NCBI GenBank assembly: GCA_001899715.1
Contig: MKWI01000027.1
Coordinates: 51,654-115,653 of the forward strand
Direction of reading: 5' to 3'
DNA length: 64,000 bases
Source of the DNA: Sphingobium sp. 66-54
GTDB taxonomy: Bacteria > Pseudomonadota > Alphaproteobacteria > Sphingomonadales > Sphingomonadaceae
Shown: in pieces, positions 25,688 to 33,974 of the stretch
Layout of the letters: every line of letters begins with the position of its first letter
Numbering within the stretch: position 1 is the first letter of the stretch
Notes under the pieces: generated by a model
Seen by the model: only the letters and a program-made list of their open reading frames with translations
The model's database searches: none
What the model was told of the DNA's origin: nothing
Program-made: the position numbers and the translations under genes

Positions 25688-26997
25688 ACGCCCCCCTGAA
25701 CTCGCTGCACGGCCGCCTATTCGCGCTGGTCGCGGCCGTCACCATGCTGGTCTGGGCGGGCGCTGCGACCTGGACATCGCTGTCCACTCGCGCGCAGGTC
25801 GAGGAAGTGCTGGATCGCCGGTTAGTGGAAGCGGCGCGTATGGTCGCCGCGCTCGACGTGCCAGTCACGGACATCGCACGGCGCGGCCCGCGCACGCCCT
25901 ATGACCGGGAATTGTCTTGCCAGATATGGTCGCTCCGGGGCGAGCTGGTCAGCCATTCCGCCGGTTCCCCCGCCACGCCGCTCGCGACCGGCGAAGCGGG
26001 CTTTTCCGAACGTTGGATCGGGGACGAACACTGGCGGGTCTATACCCACGTCGATGCGCAGCGCGGCATCCGCGTCATGGTTGGCGATAATCTGAGCGTG
26101 CGCGACCGGCTGGTGTCCGGCATGATGCTGGGCCTGTTGCTGCCCGCCCTCGCCGGATTGGCCGCGCTGGCGATCCTGTCGTGGCTGAGCGTCTCGCGCG
26201 GATTGCGACCGCTCGACCGGCTGGCGAAGAGCATCGAGGCGCGCTCGCCCGATCTGCTGACCCCGCTCGGGATCGACAAGGCGCCGACCGAACTGGCGCC
26301 GGTGGTCCGCGCCATGGATGGATTGCTCTCCCGTCTCGCGGCCGCACGCCAGGCCGAACGTGATTTCGTGGCCAATGCCGCCCATGAATTGCTCACACCG
26401 CTCGCGGGACTCAAGACGCAAGCCGAGGTTGCGCGACGGGCAAGCAACGAGAACATGCGCAGCCATGCGCTCGAACGCATCGTCTTTTCCGTCGATCGCA
26501 CCAGTCGCCTGGTTCGCCAGCTCCTCGCTCTGGCACGCGAGGAAGGACGGGTGCGCGATGGCCCGCCGCCTCGGACATCGTTGCGCACCGTGCTGGACGA
26601 GATCACGCAGACCTGTGAGCCACTCGCCGATGCGAAAGGCGTGACGCTCGACGTGGATCGCTCCTGTCGCGATCGTACTGTGGCCATCGAAGCGGAGGTT
26701 CTGGCGTTGGCGCTCGGCAATCTGGTGGAGAATGCCATCCTCCACGGCGCAGCCGGAGGCACAGTGCGGATCATGTGCGGCGAGCAAAGGGAAATCCGGG
26801 TCATGGACGATGGCCCCGGCATTCCACCCGATCAGCGGGAGCGGCTGCGCCGCCGCTTTGAGCGAGGGATTGGCACGGACGTTCCTGGAAGCGGGCTCGG
26901 CCTGGCGATCGCTGAAGCCGCCATCGCCGCAGCCGGGGGCAGTCTGGATCTCCGCTCAGCGGAGCCGCACGGTCTTGTTGCCGCGATCCGCATTTGA
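25684..26997 (+). CDS. Sensor histidine kinase of QseC/PmrB type
   Basis: A 437-residue membrane sensor with two transmembrane helices (about residues 10-32 and 140-163) flanking a periplasmic domain of about 100 residues. A HAMP-like linker follows, then the H-box DFVANAAHELLTPLAGL and the ATPase motifs N (NLVENAILHG), G1 (VMDDGPGIP) and G2 (GSGLGLAIAEAA). The GTG start overlaps the regulator stop. The periplasmic part lacks an obvious metal-binding cluster; the signal is unknown but may be a thiol, metal or envelope stress, given the Scs-like targets. Confidence 0.92.
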   Translation: MNAPLNSLHGRLFALVAAVTMLVWAGAATWTSLSTRAQVEEVLDRRLVEAARMVAALDVPVTDIARRGPRTPYDRELSCQIWSLRGELVSHSAGSPATPLATGEAGFSERWIGDEHWRVYTHVDAQRGIRVMVGDNLSVRDRLVSGMMLGLLLPALAGLAALAILSWLSVSRGLRPLDRLAKSIEARSPDLLTPLGIDKAPTELAPVVRAMDGLLSRLAAARQAERDFVANAAHELLTPLAGLKTQAEVARRASNENMRSHALERIVFSVDRTSRLVRQLLALAREEGRVRDGPPPRTSLRTVLDEITQTCEPLADAKGVTLDVDRSCRDRTVAIEAEVLALALGNLVENAILHGAAGGTVRIMCGEQREIRVMDDGPGIPPDQRERLRRRFERGIGTDVPGSGLGLAIAEAAIAAAGGSLDLRSAEPHGLVAAIRI

Positions 26998-27068
26998 GAA
27001 CGCGCCGTCACAGAACATCGCGCTAATCTCTCTTCGGTGCCGGGCTTCATCGCTTTGTCTGACGCGCC

Positions 27069-27085
27069 GATAAGCTTCGCTTAAG
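27069..27085 (+). promoter_or_regulatory. PmrA-like box D, at cargo/conjugation boundary
   Basis: GATAAG-N5-CTTAAG between the sensor-kinase stop and the LysR start, 87 bases upstream of the latter. Because CTTAAG is palindromic the site can also be read leftward, so its target is uncertain. Confidence 0.45.
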
Positions 27086-27172
27086 GATCGCGCAGAATTA
27101 CAGTCGTGATGCAAGAAAGGCTAGTCTTGCCGAATTACCGGATTGGCCTGACGCCATGTCTCGATTTGCGTT

Positions 27173-28120
27173 GTGATTGAGTTAAGGCAACTTCGTTATT
27201 TGATCGCGGCAGCCGACGCCGGTAGCTTCAGTCGTGCGGCGCGTAATATAAATATCAAGCAAGCAACGCTAAGTCGTCACATCCTCGAAATCGAAAAGCG
27301 GCTGGGCATGGCGTTGTTCGACCGCAAGACGCGGGGCGCTACTCTGACTCCGAATGGTAGAACCTACCTGCGAACGGCACAACGCATCGTGAAAGAATTC
27401 GAGGAACTGAATGCTTGGGTATGGGCCACGAACAATGGGGTGGCCGGCAAGCTCACGGTAGGTTTTTATACGTCCTTCTCGGCCGGAAATCTGCGAGCGA
27501 CCTTGAGCGAGTTCAGCCACCAGTTTCCCGAGGTCAAATTGAGCGGCTTCGAGCGCGACCGTGATATGTTGCTAGCAGGTATTGAGAACGGCCTGCTCGA
27601 CATCGTGATCATGATCGGTGACGCGACCTATTCGGGGCTGGCAAGTCGTTCTTTCTGGAGCGAACGCATCCTGGTTGCGTTGCCGGAAAGCCACCCGCTT
27701 GCCGGCCGCCAACGCGTCCACTGGACCGATCTGACCGGCGAGCGGTTCTTGCTCACCGAGCAAGATCCCGGCCCGGAGACGCGCAACATGCTCCTGGGCA
27801 AGCTCGGGATGCCGGGCTACTCGCCGGAGATCGACATGGACGACATCAGGCGGGATACCGTGCTGAGCGTCATCGCACTCGGCGGGCACATCTCGATCGT
27901 CGCCGAATCGGCGCTCGGCATTCACGTCCCCGGCGTGGTCTTCCGCGAGGTCCACGAGACCAACGGGCACACGCGGATCGGCTTCTCGGGCTATTGGCGC
28001 GAGGACAATGAAAATCCGGCGCTGCGCCGTTTTCTTGAGTTCGTCACCGCCCGCTATTCGATGCCGTCCGTGCCTGGGCCGCAACCACCGTTTCAGCAAC
28101 CGGGAAAGGAGCCGTCATGA
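27173..28120 (+). CDS. LysR-family transcriptional regulator
   Basis: A 315-residue LysR regulator with the N-terminal helix-turn-helix (LRYLIAAADAGSFSRAARN, then QATLSRHILEIEKRLG) and a C-terminal periplasmic-binding-like effector domain. It begins with GTG 27173; no in-frame ATG fits. The first ~450 bases are clearly lower in GC (about 42-63 % per 60-base line) than the rest (around 65 %), so the gene may be mosaic. It overlaps the next small gene by ATGA, which ties it to the conjugation module. Confidence 0.88.
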   Translation: MIELRQLRYLIAAADAGSFSRAARNINIKQATLSRHILEIEKRLGMALFDRKTRGATLTPNGRTYLRTAQRIVKEFEELNAWVWATNNGVAGKLTVGFYTSFSAGNLRATLSEFSHQFPEVKLSGFERDRDMLLAGIENGLLDIVIMIGDATYSGLASRSFWSERILVALPESHPLAGRQRVHWTDLTGERFLLTEQDPGPETRNMLLGKLGMPGYSPEIDMDDIRRDTVLSVIALGGHISIVAESALGIHVPGVVFREVHETNGHTRIGFSGYWREDNENPALRRFLEFVTARYSMPSVPGPQPPFQQPGKEPS

Positions 28121-28425
28121 CGCAAGGAAAGACACTCATCATCGTGCTGGTCACGCTCATCATCGGGTTCGGGGCGGGCTTCGTCCTGCGCCCGGTGATC
28201 GTGCCCGTCGAAAGGGCGGCGATCGTCGCCGGCCCGCCTGCCGCCGCGCCGATGCCGGCCGAGCCGCGCGGGACGCAGTATTTCGCGGCGCATCTCGATG
28301 AAGCGCGGCAGATCGTGGCGCAATGCGCGGAAGGAACGGCGCGCGGCGACGAGTGCGCCAACGCCGAGCAGGCCGTGATCGAGGCGGAAGGCCGCGAGCG
28401 GTTCAAGAAGTTCATGAGCAACTGA
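28117..28425 (+). CDS. Small membrane-anchored protein, EexN/TrbK-like (putative entry exclusion)
   Basis: A 102-residue protein with one N-terminal transmembrane helix (LIIVLVTLIIGFGAGFVL), a Pro/Ala-rich linker and a C-terminal region with two Cys (VAQCAEGTARGDECANAEQA) that resembles entry-exclusion proteins of conjugative elements. Its last 14 residues (EAEGRERFKKFMSN) nearly match the C-terminus of the TrbJ-like protein at 33.3 kb (EAEGRERFRRFMGN), and the DNA is also similar. It overlaps the LysR stop by four bases. The entry-exclusion role is inferred. Confidence 0.5.
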   Translation: MTQGKTLIIVLVTLIIGFGAGFVLRPVIVPVERAAIVAGPPAAAPMPAEPRGTQYFAAHLDEARQIVAQCAEGTARGDECANAEQAVIEAEGRERFKKFMSN

Positions 28426-28429
28426 CGGC

Positions 28430-28444
28430 GAGCGCCGCGCGCTC
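28430..28444. terminator. Short convergent hairpin
   Basis: GAGCGC-CGC-GCGCTC between the convergent EexN-like and DUF2274 genes, overlapping the latter's stop codon. The arms are short and there is no T-run, so this is only a possible terminator. Confidence 0.25.
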
Positions 28445-28664
28445 ACTTCCGCTGCGCGAGCCACCGGCGAAAGCCCCGGTCCGTCGCCATGAGCTGAATG
28501 GCCATCGGCACAAGCAGTTTCTCGGGCGGCACAGGCGAACCGCCCGTCTCGGCGGCGTGCGCCTCCGCATAGGCGGTCAGTTCGCGATATACCGCAGCGG
28601 GAATGTCCACCGTGGCCTTTATTGGCTTCTCGTCGGGAAGCGGCCCCAGCTTCAATTTGCTCAT
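28443..28664 (-). CDS. DUF2274 family protein
   Basis: A 73-residue protein (MSKLKLGPLPDEKPIKATVD at the start) matching DUF2274, the small gene that regularly follows trbI in alphaproteobacterial conjugation clusters. The region KATVDIPAAVYRELTAYAEA suggests a ribbon-helix-helix-like fold, and the end is RGFRRWLAQRK. It overlaps trbI by ATGA and is the last gene of the trb operon. Confidence 0.82.
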   Translation of the reverse strand: MSKLKLGPLPDEKPIKATVDIPAAVYRELTAYAEAHAAETGGSPVPPEKLLVPMAIQLMATDRGFRRWLAQRK

Positions 28665-29878
28665 CGTGCGCCTCCGACCGGCTCCAATACGAGGTCGCGG
28701 GTCAGAACCACGCGCAACGGATGACCGGGCCGGATGGTGAGCGTCGGCTGCACGTTGAGCTGCCGCCGCACGATCTGCTGGCCGGCCTGATTGATGGTGT
28801 CCTGCGAGCCGCGGCGCAGCGCGCGGGTCAGGTCGTCCTCGCTGTCCGCGCCCAGCTCGGCCCCTACTCCGAGCAGCGTCGAGACGGCGGCGGCCTTGAG
28901 CAGGTTGCCCCAATGCTGGTTCACGCGATCCTGCAAGCCGGCATAGCCGGCCGCATCGGCGCCGGGCTGGCGCTCGAGAACGATCGAGCGGCCGTCCGGC
29001 ATGATGAGGCGGTCCCATGCGAGCAGCACGCGGGTCTGCCCGGCGGCGATCTCGCTATCATACTCGCCGATCAGTCGCGCCCCTTGCGGGATGAGCAGGA
29101 TGCGGCCCGTAGGGCTGTCATAGACATTGGCCGTCACCTGGGCGGTGATCTGGCCCGGAAGGTCGGAGCGGATGCCGGTGATGAGGGCGGCCGCGATGAT
29201 GCTGCCGGCCTGCACGATGCTGGGCGAGGCCGGCGCGGTCAGGCGCTCGACGCTCACCGTGCGCTGGCTGGACGCCTGCGCCATGAAGGCGCGCTTGGCG
29301 GCCTGGTCGCGCAGTGCGCCCTCGCCGGGCTGCGGAGCGGCAGCATCGGGCGTTGCGATTGCGAGGTTCGGCGGCGAAGGCATCGCAGCGGTCCCGGCGC
29401 TGCTGCCGCCGAGGAACACGCCGCTCATGCGCGCCGCATCGCGCTCTTGGCTGATGCGCTGGCGCGCGGCTTCCTCGGCCTGCGCGCGCGGATCGGGCGG
29501 GGCGCCGACCGGTGGGACCGGGACATTCTCGCCGCGCTGCTGCGCCGAGACGATCGGGCGGCCGAGATCGCCGGGAAGCGGCGGGCCGAGTTTCGGCGCC
29601 TGGCTGTAGTCGCGCGGTCCCGATGTGATGGTCTCGGAGGTGGCGCGGCTGTCTGTGCTGTAAAGCTCCTTGGCCTCCTTCTCGCCGGCCGGCTTGAGCG
29701 CATAGATCAGCGAGCCGCCGATCCCGAGGCTGGCGACGACGCCGATGGCGGCCAGCGCCTTGCGCGACAGGCGCATGACGCGCGGCGTCGGCCCACGAAG
29801 CTGGAAGGCTTGAGGATCGGAGCGCGGCGCTTGCGGTGCGGCCGCCTCGGGCGGGGAATTGTCGGCCGGATCGGTCAC
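28661..29878 (-). CDS. trbI: TrbI/VirB10-family conjugal transfer protein
   Basis: A 405-residue VirB10 homolog. It has a cytoplasmic Pro/Ala-rich N-terminus, one transmembrane helix (AIGVVASLGIGGSLIYAL, about residues 43-60), a long proline-rich periplasmic linker and the conserved C-terminal beta-barrel domain (GARLIGEYDSEIAAGQTRVLLAWDRL in outline). It bridges the inner- and outer-membrane parts of the type IV secretion channel. It overlaps both trbG and DUF2274 by four bases. Confidence 0.95.
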   Translation of the reverse strand: MTDPADNSPPEAAAPQAPRSDPQAFQLRGPTPRVMRLSRKALAAIGVVASLGIGGSLIYALKPAGEKEAKELYSTDSRATSETITSGPRDYSQAPKLGPPLPGDLGRPIVSAQQRGENVPVPPVGAPPDPRAQAEEAARQRISQERDAARMSGVFLGGSSAGTAAMPSPPNLAIATPDAAAPQPGEGALRDQAAKRAFMAQASSQRTVSVERLTAPASPSIVQAGSIIAAALITGIRSDLPGQITAQVTANVYDSPTGRILLIPQGARLIGEYDSEIAAGQTRVLLAWDRLIMPDGRSIVLERQPGADAAGYAGLQDRVNQHWGNLLKAAAVSTLLGVGAELGADSEDDLTRALRRGSQDTINQAGQQIVRRQLNVQPTLTIRPGHPLRVVLTRDLVLEPVGGAR

Positions 29879-30891
29879 CGCCGCCCCCTGCGCCCATCGT
29901 CACGCACGATGCGGACGCGCTGCTCGCTGCGCTTGTCGCCCAGCCGCAGCTCGGCGGCGGCGAACAGCCGGTCCACCACCATGTAGCGGCCCTGGACGCG
30001 GTAGTTGACCAACTCGGCATCGCCGGCCGCGCCGGTCACGAACAGCGGCGGCATCTCGCCCTGCGAGATCCCGGCCGGAAACTCGATGAATACCTGGGCG
30101 GAATCGTCGAAGGCGCGAACCGGCTTCCACGGCACGCGGTCGCCCTCGATCCGGTAACGGAAATTGAGCGCCGCGAGGTCGAGGCCGGCGGCGACGGGGG
30201 CCGAGGCGGCGGCTGCGGCATTGGTGCCGCGCAGGGCGATGAGCTGGTCCTGCGGATAGGTCCACGAGACGGACGCCATGTAGGTCGATGCCGTCGCGCG
30301 CAGCTCCAGATGATAGGTGCGCCGGTCGGTGTTGATGACGAGGTTCGTGGAAACGTCGGGGCGCGTGGGCTTCACGAGGATATGCACGCGCGCCGTCGCA
30401 CCGCTGCCGCTCACCGTGTCGCCGATGATCCACCTGACCGTATCGCCGGCCGCGACCGGCCCCGGTCCCACGAGTTGCTCGCCTTCCTGAAGCGCGATGT
30501 CCGTCACCTGGCCGGGCGCGGCATAGACCTGATAAAGCGCGCCGTCGGTCCAAGGATATTGCTGGATGGCGTTGAGGAAACCATCACGCATCGGCTGCAC
30601 GCGGGCGGCGGCGTTGGCCGCGCCGACGCGCCTGCGTGGATCGGCGGGCTCGGAAGTCGTCGCCCCGGCCGCAACCGGCTTCAATTGGCCGGGGAGCGGC
30701 AGGGGTTCGGGGATCGTCACCACCTCGACGGCGCGCGGCGGTTCCGGTGCGGGCGTCGCCGCGATCTCGCGCGGCGGATCGTCGTAGCGAATCGCGGGCG
30801 GCTTCGCCGATGTGGTGGCGCAGCCGGCGAGCGCGGTGGCGGAGACAAGCAAGACCGCCGAGGCGGAACGGCGAAATGGCGTGTGCGTCAT
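29875..30891 (-). CDS. trbG: TrbG/VirB9-family conjugal transfer protein
   Basis: A 338-residue secreted lipoprotein-like VirB9 homolog. The signal region reads SASAVLLVSATALAGCATT, with lipobox LAGC. The C-terminal VirB9 domain includes NFRYRIEGDRVPWKPVRAFD. Together with TrbI it forms the outer-membrane core complex of the conjugation channel. It overlaps trbF and trbI by four bases each. Confidence 0.95.
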   Translation of the reverse strand: MTHTPFRRSASAVLLVSATALAGCATTSAKPPAIRYDDPPREIAATPAPEPPRAVEVVTIPEPLPLPGQLKPVAAGATTSEPADPRRRVGAANAAARVQPMRDGFLNAIQQYPWTDGALYQVYAAPGQVTDIALQEGEQLVGPGPVAAGDTVRWIIGDTVSGSGATARVHILVKPTRPDVSTNLVINTDRRTYHLELRATASTYMASVSWTYPQDQLIALRGTNAAAAASAPVAAGLDLAALNFRYRIEGDRVPWKPVRAFDDSAQVFIEFPAGISQGEMPPLFVTGAAGDAELVNYRVQGRYMVVDRLFAAAELRLGDKRSEQRVRIVRDDGRRGRR

Positions 30892-31571
30892 TGCGACAGC
30901 TCCTTTGACCAGTTGAGGGCATTGACGAAGACGCCGAGCGGATTCTTGCGCAACGCATCGGGCGTGCGCGGCGGTTGCACGACGATCGTGAGGATGGCCG
31001 ACCAGCGTTCGGTGGCTGCGAGGCTACCGTCCTGATAGCGACGCTCGGTCCAGGCCACGCGGAAGCTGTCGGGCGATGCCCGGATCACGCTCGACACGTC
31101 CACCGCGACCTGCACCCGGCCGACATTGGCGAACGGATCGTTGGCGCGGGCGTAGTCGTTGAGCGCCACCGCTCCGCGATCGGTGGTGAAGTCGTAGGCA
31201 CGCAGCCAGTTTTGGCGGACGATGACGGGATCGGCCGGGATCGCCCTGACCTGCTCGATGAAGCGGGCGAGGTGGAACGCGATCTGCGGATCGGTGGGGC
31301 GATAGCCGGCCTTGGCGGGCGCGACCGCCTGCGCCTCGCCGAGCCGATCGACCTGCACCACCCAGGGGACGATATGGCCGCGCGCCGATTGCCAGACCAG
31401 ACCGGCGGAAAGGCCGCCCGAGAGCGCCAGTGCGCCGAAGAAGGCGAGGCGCCAGTTCTTCGCCTGGACGCGGGCGGAGCCGATGCGATCGTCCCATTGC
31501 TGGGCTGCGCGCTGATAGGGTGTCGTGGGTTCGGGGGTCTGGCCGTAGCGGATGGTGGGGCGTCGGAACAT
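30888..31571 (-). CDS. trbF: TrbF/VirB8-family conjugal transfer protein
   Basis: A 227-residue VirB8-like protein. A short cytoplasmic N-terminus (RRPTIRYGQTPEPTTPYQRA) is followed by one membrane helix (LAFFGALALSGGLSAGLVW) and a periplasmic NTF2-like domain (WVVQVDRLGEA onward). It forms part of the inner-membrane assembly platform. It lies six bases downstream of trbL. Confidence 0.93.
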   Translation of the reverse strand: MFRRPTIRYGQTPEPTTPYQRAAQQWDDRIGSARVQAKNWRLAFFGALALSGGLSAGLVWQSARGHIVPWVVQVDRLGEAQAVAPAKAGYRPTDPQIAFHLARFIEQVRAIPADPVIVRQNWLRAYDFTTDRGAVALNDYARANDPFANVGRVQVAVDVSSVIRASPDSFRVAWTERRYQDGSLAATERWSAILTIVVQPPRTPDALRKNPLGVFVNALNWSKELSQ

Positions 31572-31577
31572 GAGAGG

Positions 31578-32963
31578 TCAGTCCTTCTCTTTGATGTCGG
31601 GACCAGCGCCGCCGCCGTGGCTGTCGCCAGCCTTCACGGTGTGGGCGAGGACGGTCGCGCCGTGGGTAACGGACTGGCGGCGTTTCATCGCGGCGGCCCA
31701 TTCAGGCTGGGCCGACGAGCCCGCCGATGCGGAACCGCCTGCGGGTGCGGTCGCGGGGGCGGCGGTCGCGGGCCCGCCGGTGATCGTGCCGCCGGTGGCG
31801 GTGAACCCGGCGCGGGCGCCGGAGCGAAAATTGGACTTCATCGCCGCGCCGCCCTTGGCGGCCGCTTGGCGCAGCGGCGACAGGACGGCGTTCGCCGCGC
31901 TGCCCGCCGCCGCCTGGCCGACCGCGGCCATGCCGCCCGCGACGGCGCCCACGCCGCTCTTGCCAAGCGAGCCGAGGCTGTAGGCGCTGGTGGCGCCGCC
32001 CGCCATCTGAGCGCCGCCTCGCGCCGCGGCGCCGGTCATCCGGCCAGCCGCGCCGAGGGCGGAACCGGTGGCCCCGACGCCAAGCCGTGCGGCGGCCGCG
32101 CCACCGACCAGCACGCCGCCTGCGGCCAGCGCGGTCCCGGCCGCCGCGCCCGCGCCAAGCTGCGGGCCGCCCGAGACGATGCCGTTGGCAATGCCGGGGC
32201 CGAAGATCGACAGGCCTAGCAGCGACAACGCGGCGAGAGCGATGGCCATGACCTGATTGATGTCGGGCGCGGGGCCGAGGGCCGCGCCGGTGAACTGGCT
32301 GAACAGCGTGGTGCCGATGCCGGTGATGACCGCGAGCACCAGCACCTTGATGCCGGTCGAGACGACATGGCCCAGCACCCTCTCGGCCATGAAGGCGGTC
32401 TTGTTGAAGAAGGCGAACGGCAGCAGGACGAACCCGGCGAGCGTCACCAATTTGAACTCGATCAGCGTGATGAAGACCTGCACGGCGATAATGAAGAAGG
32501 CGAGCACCACGATCACCCATGCGAGCAGCAGCACGAGGATCAGCGCGAGGTTCGAGAACACGGCCCAAAGGCTGGAGAACTGCCCCGCCGCGTCGAGCAG
32601 CGGCTTGGCCGCTTCGAGCCCCTTGGCCGCGATCGTGCCGGGCTTCATGAACTCGTCGATCGTCATGGCGCCGCCGCTGGCCTGGAGGCCGAGCCCGGCG
32701 AAGCTCTCGAACACGATGGTCGCGAGCAGCGCGAAATTGCCGATGATGAAAGCGAAGGTGCCGATGTAGAGCGTCTTCTTGACAAGGCGCTGAAGCACGT
32801 CCTCGTCTGCGCCCCAGGCCCAGAACAGGCCGGCGAGCGTCACGTCGATGGCGATCAGCGTGGTCGAGAGAAACGCAACCTCGCCGCCGAGCAGCCCGAA
32901 TCCGCTGTCGATGTAGCCGGTGAAGACGCTGAGGAAATTGTCGATAACGCCGGTGTCGTTCAT
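31578..32963 (-). CDS. trbL: TrbL/VirB6-family conjugal transfer protein
   Basis: A 461-residue polytopic protein of the TrbL/VirB6 family. Six or so hydrophobic helices lie in residues 25-260. A low-complexity Gly/Ala-rich C-terminal tail (residues about 270-450) is typical of TrbL. It forms the inner-membrane translocation pore. It starts with ATGA overlap at the end of trbK. Confidence 0.92.
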   Translation of the reverse strand: MNDTGVIDNFLSVFTGYIDSGFGLLGGEVAFLSTTLIAIDVTLAGLFWAWGADEDVLQRLVKKTLYIGTFAFIIGNFALLATIVFESFAGLGLQASGGAMTIDEFMKPGTIAAKGLEAAKPLLDAAGQFSSLWAVFSNLALILVLLLAWVIVVLAFFIIAVQVFITLIEFKLVTLAGFVLLPFAFFNKTAFMAERVLGHVVSTGIKVLVLAVITGIGTTLFSQFTGAALGPAPDINQVMAIALAALSLLGLSIFGPGIANGIVSGGPQLGAGAAAGTALAAGGVLVGGAAAARLGVGATGSALGAAGRMTGAAARGGAQMAGGATSAYSLGSLGKSGVGAVAGGMAAVGQAAAGSAANAVLSPLRQAAAKGGAAMKSNFRSGARAGFTATGGTITGGPATAAPATAPAGGSASAGSSAQPEWAAAMKRRQSVTHGATVLAHTVKAGDSHGGGAGPDIKEKD

Positions 32964-33262
32964 GGCCGCGCGCCTTCATCCGGCGCCATGTCGTCGCCGC
33001 GCTCAGTCGCGGGTGTGGTCTCGTCCTGGCGGAAGAAGCGGCGGCGGTTGGCGGCCCAGGCCGCTTCGCAGCCGCTGTCCGGCATGGTCAGCGAGGCGCA
33101 GCGGTCCAGCTCGCGGGCGAGCCCGGCCTGGTCTTCGTCCGCCGGCAAGATGAGCGGCGGCGCAGACGCAGGCTCATCGGGCTGGACGGCGGCCACGATC
33201 GCCACCGTCATCATCAGCCCGGCCAGCGCCGCTACCCCTGCGATTTTCGCCGTACGCGACAT
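32960..33262 (-). CDS. trbK: TrbK-alt family entry-exclusion-like protein
   Basis: A 100-residue protein with one N-terminal transmembrane or signal helix (KIAGVAALAGLMMTVAIVAA) and a short conserved domain with two Cys (LDRCASLTMPDSGCEAAWA) ending near NRRRFF. This is the TrbK-alt pattern found between trbJ and trbL in alphaproteobacteria. It may mediate entry exclusion; this is known for TrbK of RP4 and inferred here. Confidence 0.8.
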   Translation of the reverse strand: MSRTAKIAGVAALAGLMMTVAIVAAVQPDEPASAPPLILPADEDQAGLARELDRCASLTMPDSGCEAAWAANRRRFFRQDETTPATERGDDMAPDEGARP

Positions 33263-33270
33263 GGGTAGTC

Positions 33271-33974
33271 TCAGTTGCCCATGAAGCGGCGAAACCGCTC
33301 ACGCCCTTCGGCCTCCTCGGCCGCCTGACGAGCGGATTGCAGCGCCTGCGCCCGGCCCTGCGCCGCGACCGCGGCGGTGAGGTCGGCGAGCTGCTGCGAT
33401 TGCAGCGCGAGGAGCTGGTTGCCCGCCTGCGTCGCCTGGAGCGCGCCGGTCGCCGACTGGCTGGCCGAGACCAGGCTGTCCATCGTCGTGCGGGCTCCTT
33501 CGATATTGCCGACGACGCCGGCCTGCACCTGCAAGGCATCCTGAAAGGCGCCGACGCTATCCTCCCAGCGAGCGTTCGCATTGGCGACCATCTGCGCGTG
33601 ATCGCCGGTCAGCGCCGCACCCTTGTAGCGGCCGTTGAACGCCTGCTGGATGTCCTGCACATCGTAGGCGATGCGCTGCGCCTCGGAGAGAAGCTGCTCT
33701 GTTGCTGGAGCTGCTGGAGCGAGGAGAACGGCAGCGAGGTGAGGTTGCGCGCCTCGTTGATGAGGCTCGTCGCCTGCTGCTGGATTTGCTGGATCTGATT
33801 GTTGATCTGCTGGAGCGACCGGGCGGCCGTCAGCATATTTTGCGCGTAATTGGTTGGGTCATAGACGATCCCGCCGAACTGCGCGTAGGCCGGCATGGGC
33901 GCGATCATCGGCACCATGGCCGCGCTGGCGAGGACGCCGGCCAGGATGGCGCGGCGCAGGGGGATTCCGGTCAT
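33271..33974 (-). pseudogene. trbJ: trbJ with one-base frameshift (or sequencing error)
   Basis: The N-terminal frame from ATG 33974 encodes a signal peptide (AILAGVLASAAMVPMIAPMPAYA) and TrbJ/VirB5-like sequence up to LQQLQQQ near 33700. The rest of the family sequence (QLLSEAQRIAYDVQDIQQAF, then GRYKGAAL and on to FMGN) continues in another frame to 33271. The total is 704 bases, one short of 235 codons, and restoring one base within the CAG-rich stretch around 33685-33705 gives a normal-length protein. TrbJ is the minor pilus-tip component. If real, the lesion would block or reduce transfer; a slippage or sequencing origin is equally possible. Confidence 0.82.

Noticed and set aside
27109..27180. 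23-codon frame between box D and the LysR gene
   Set aside because: No suitable ribosome site and a composition like the surrounding non-coding DNA; kept only as a regulatory spacer.
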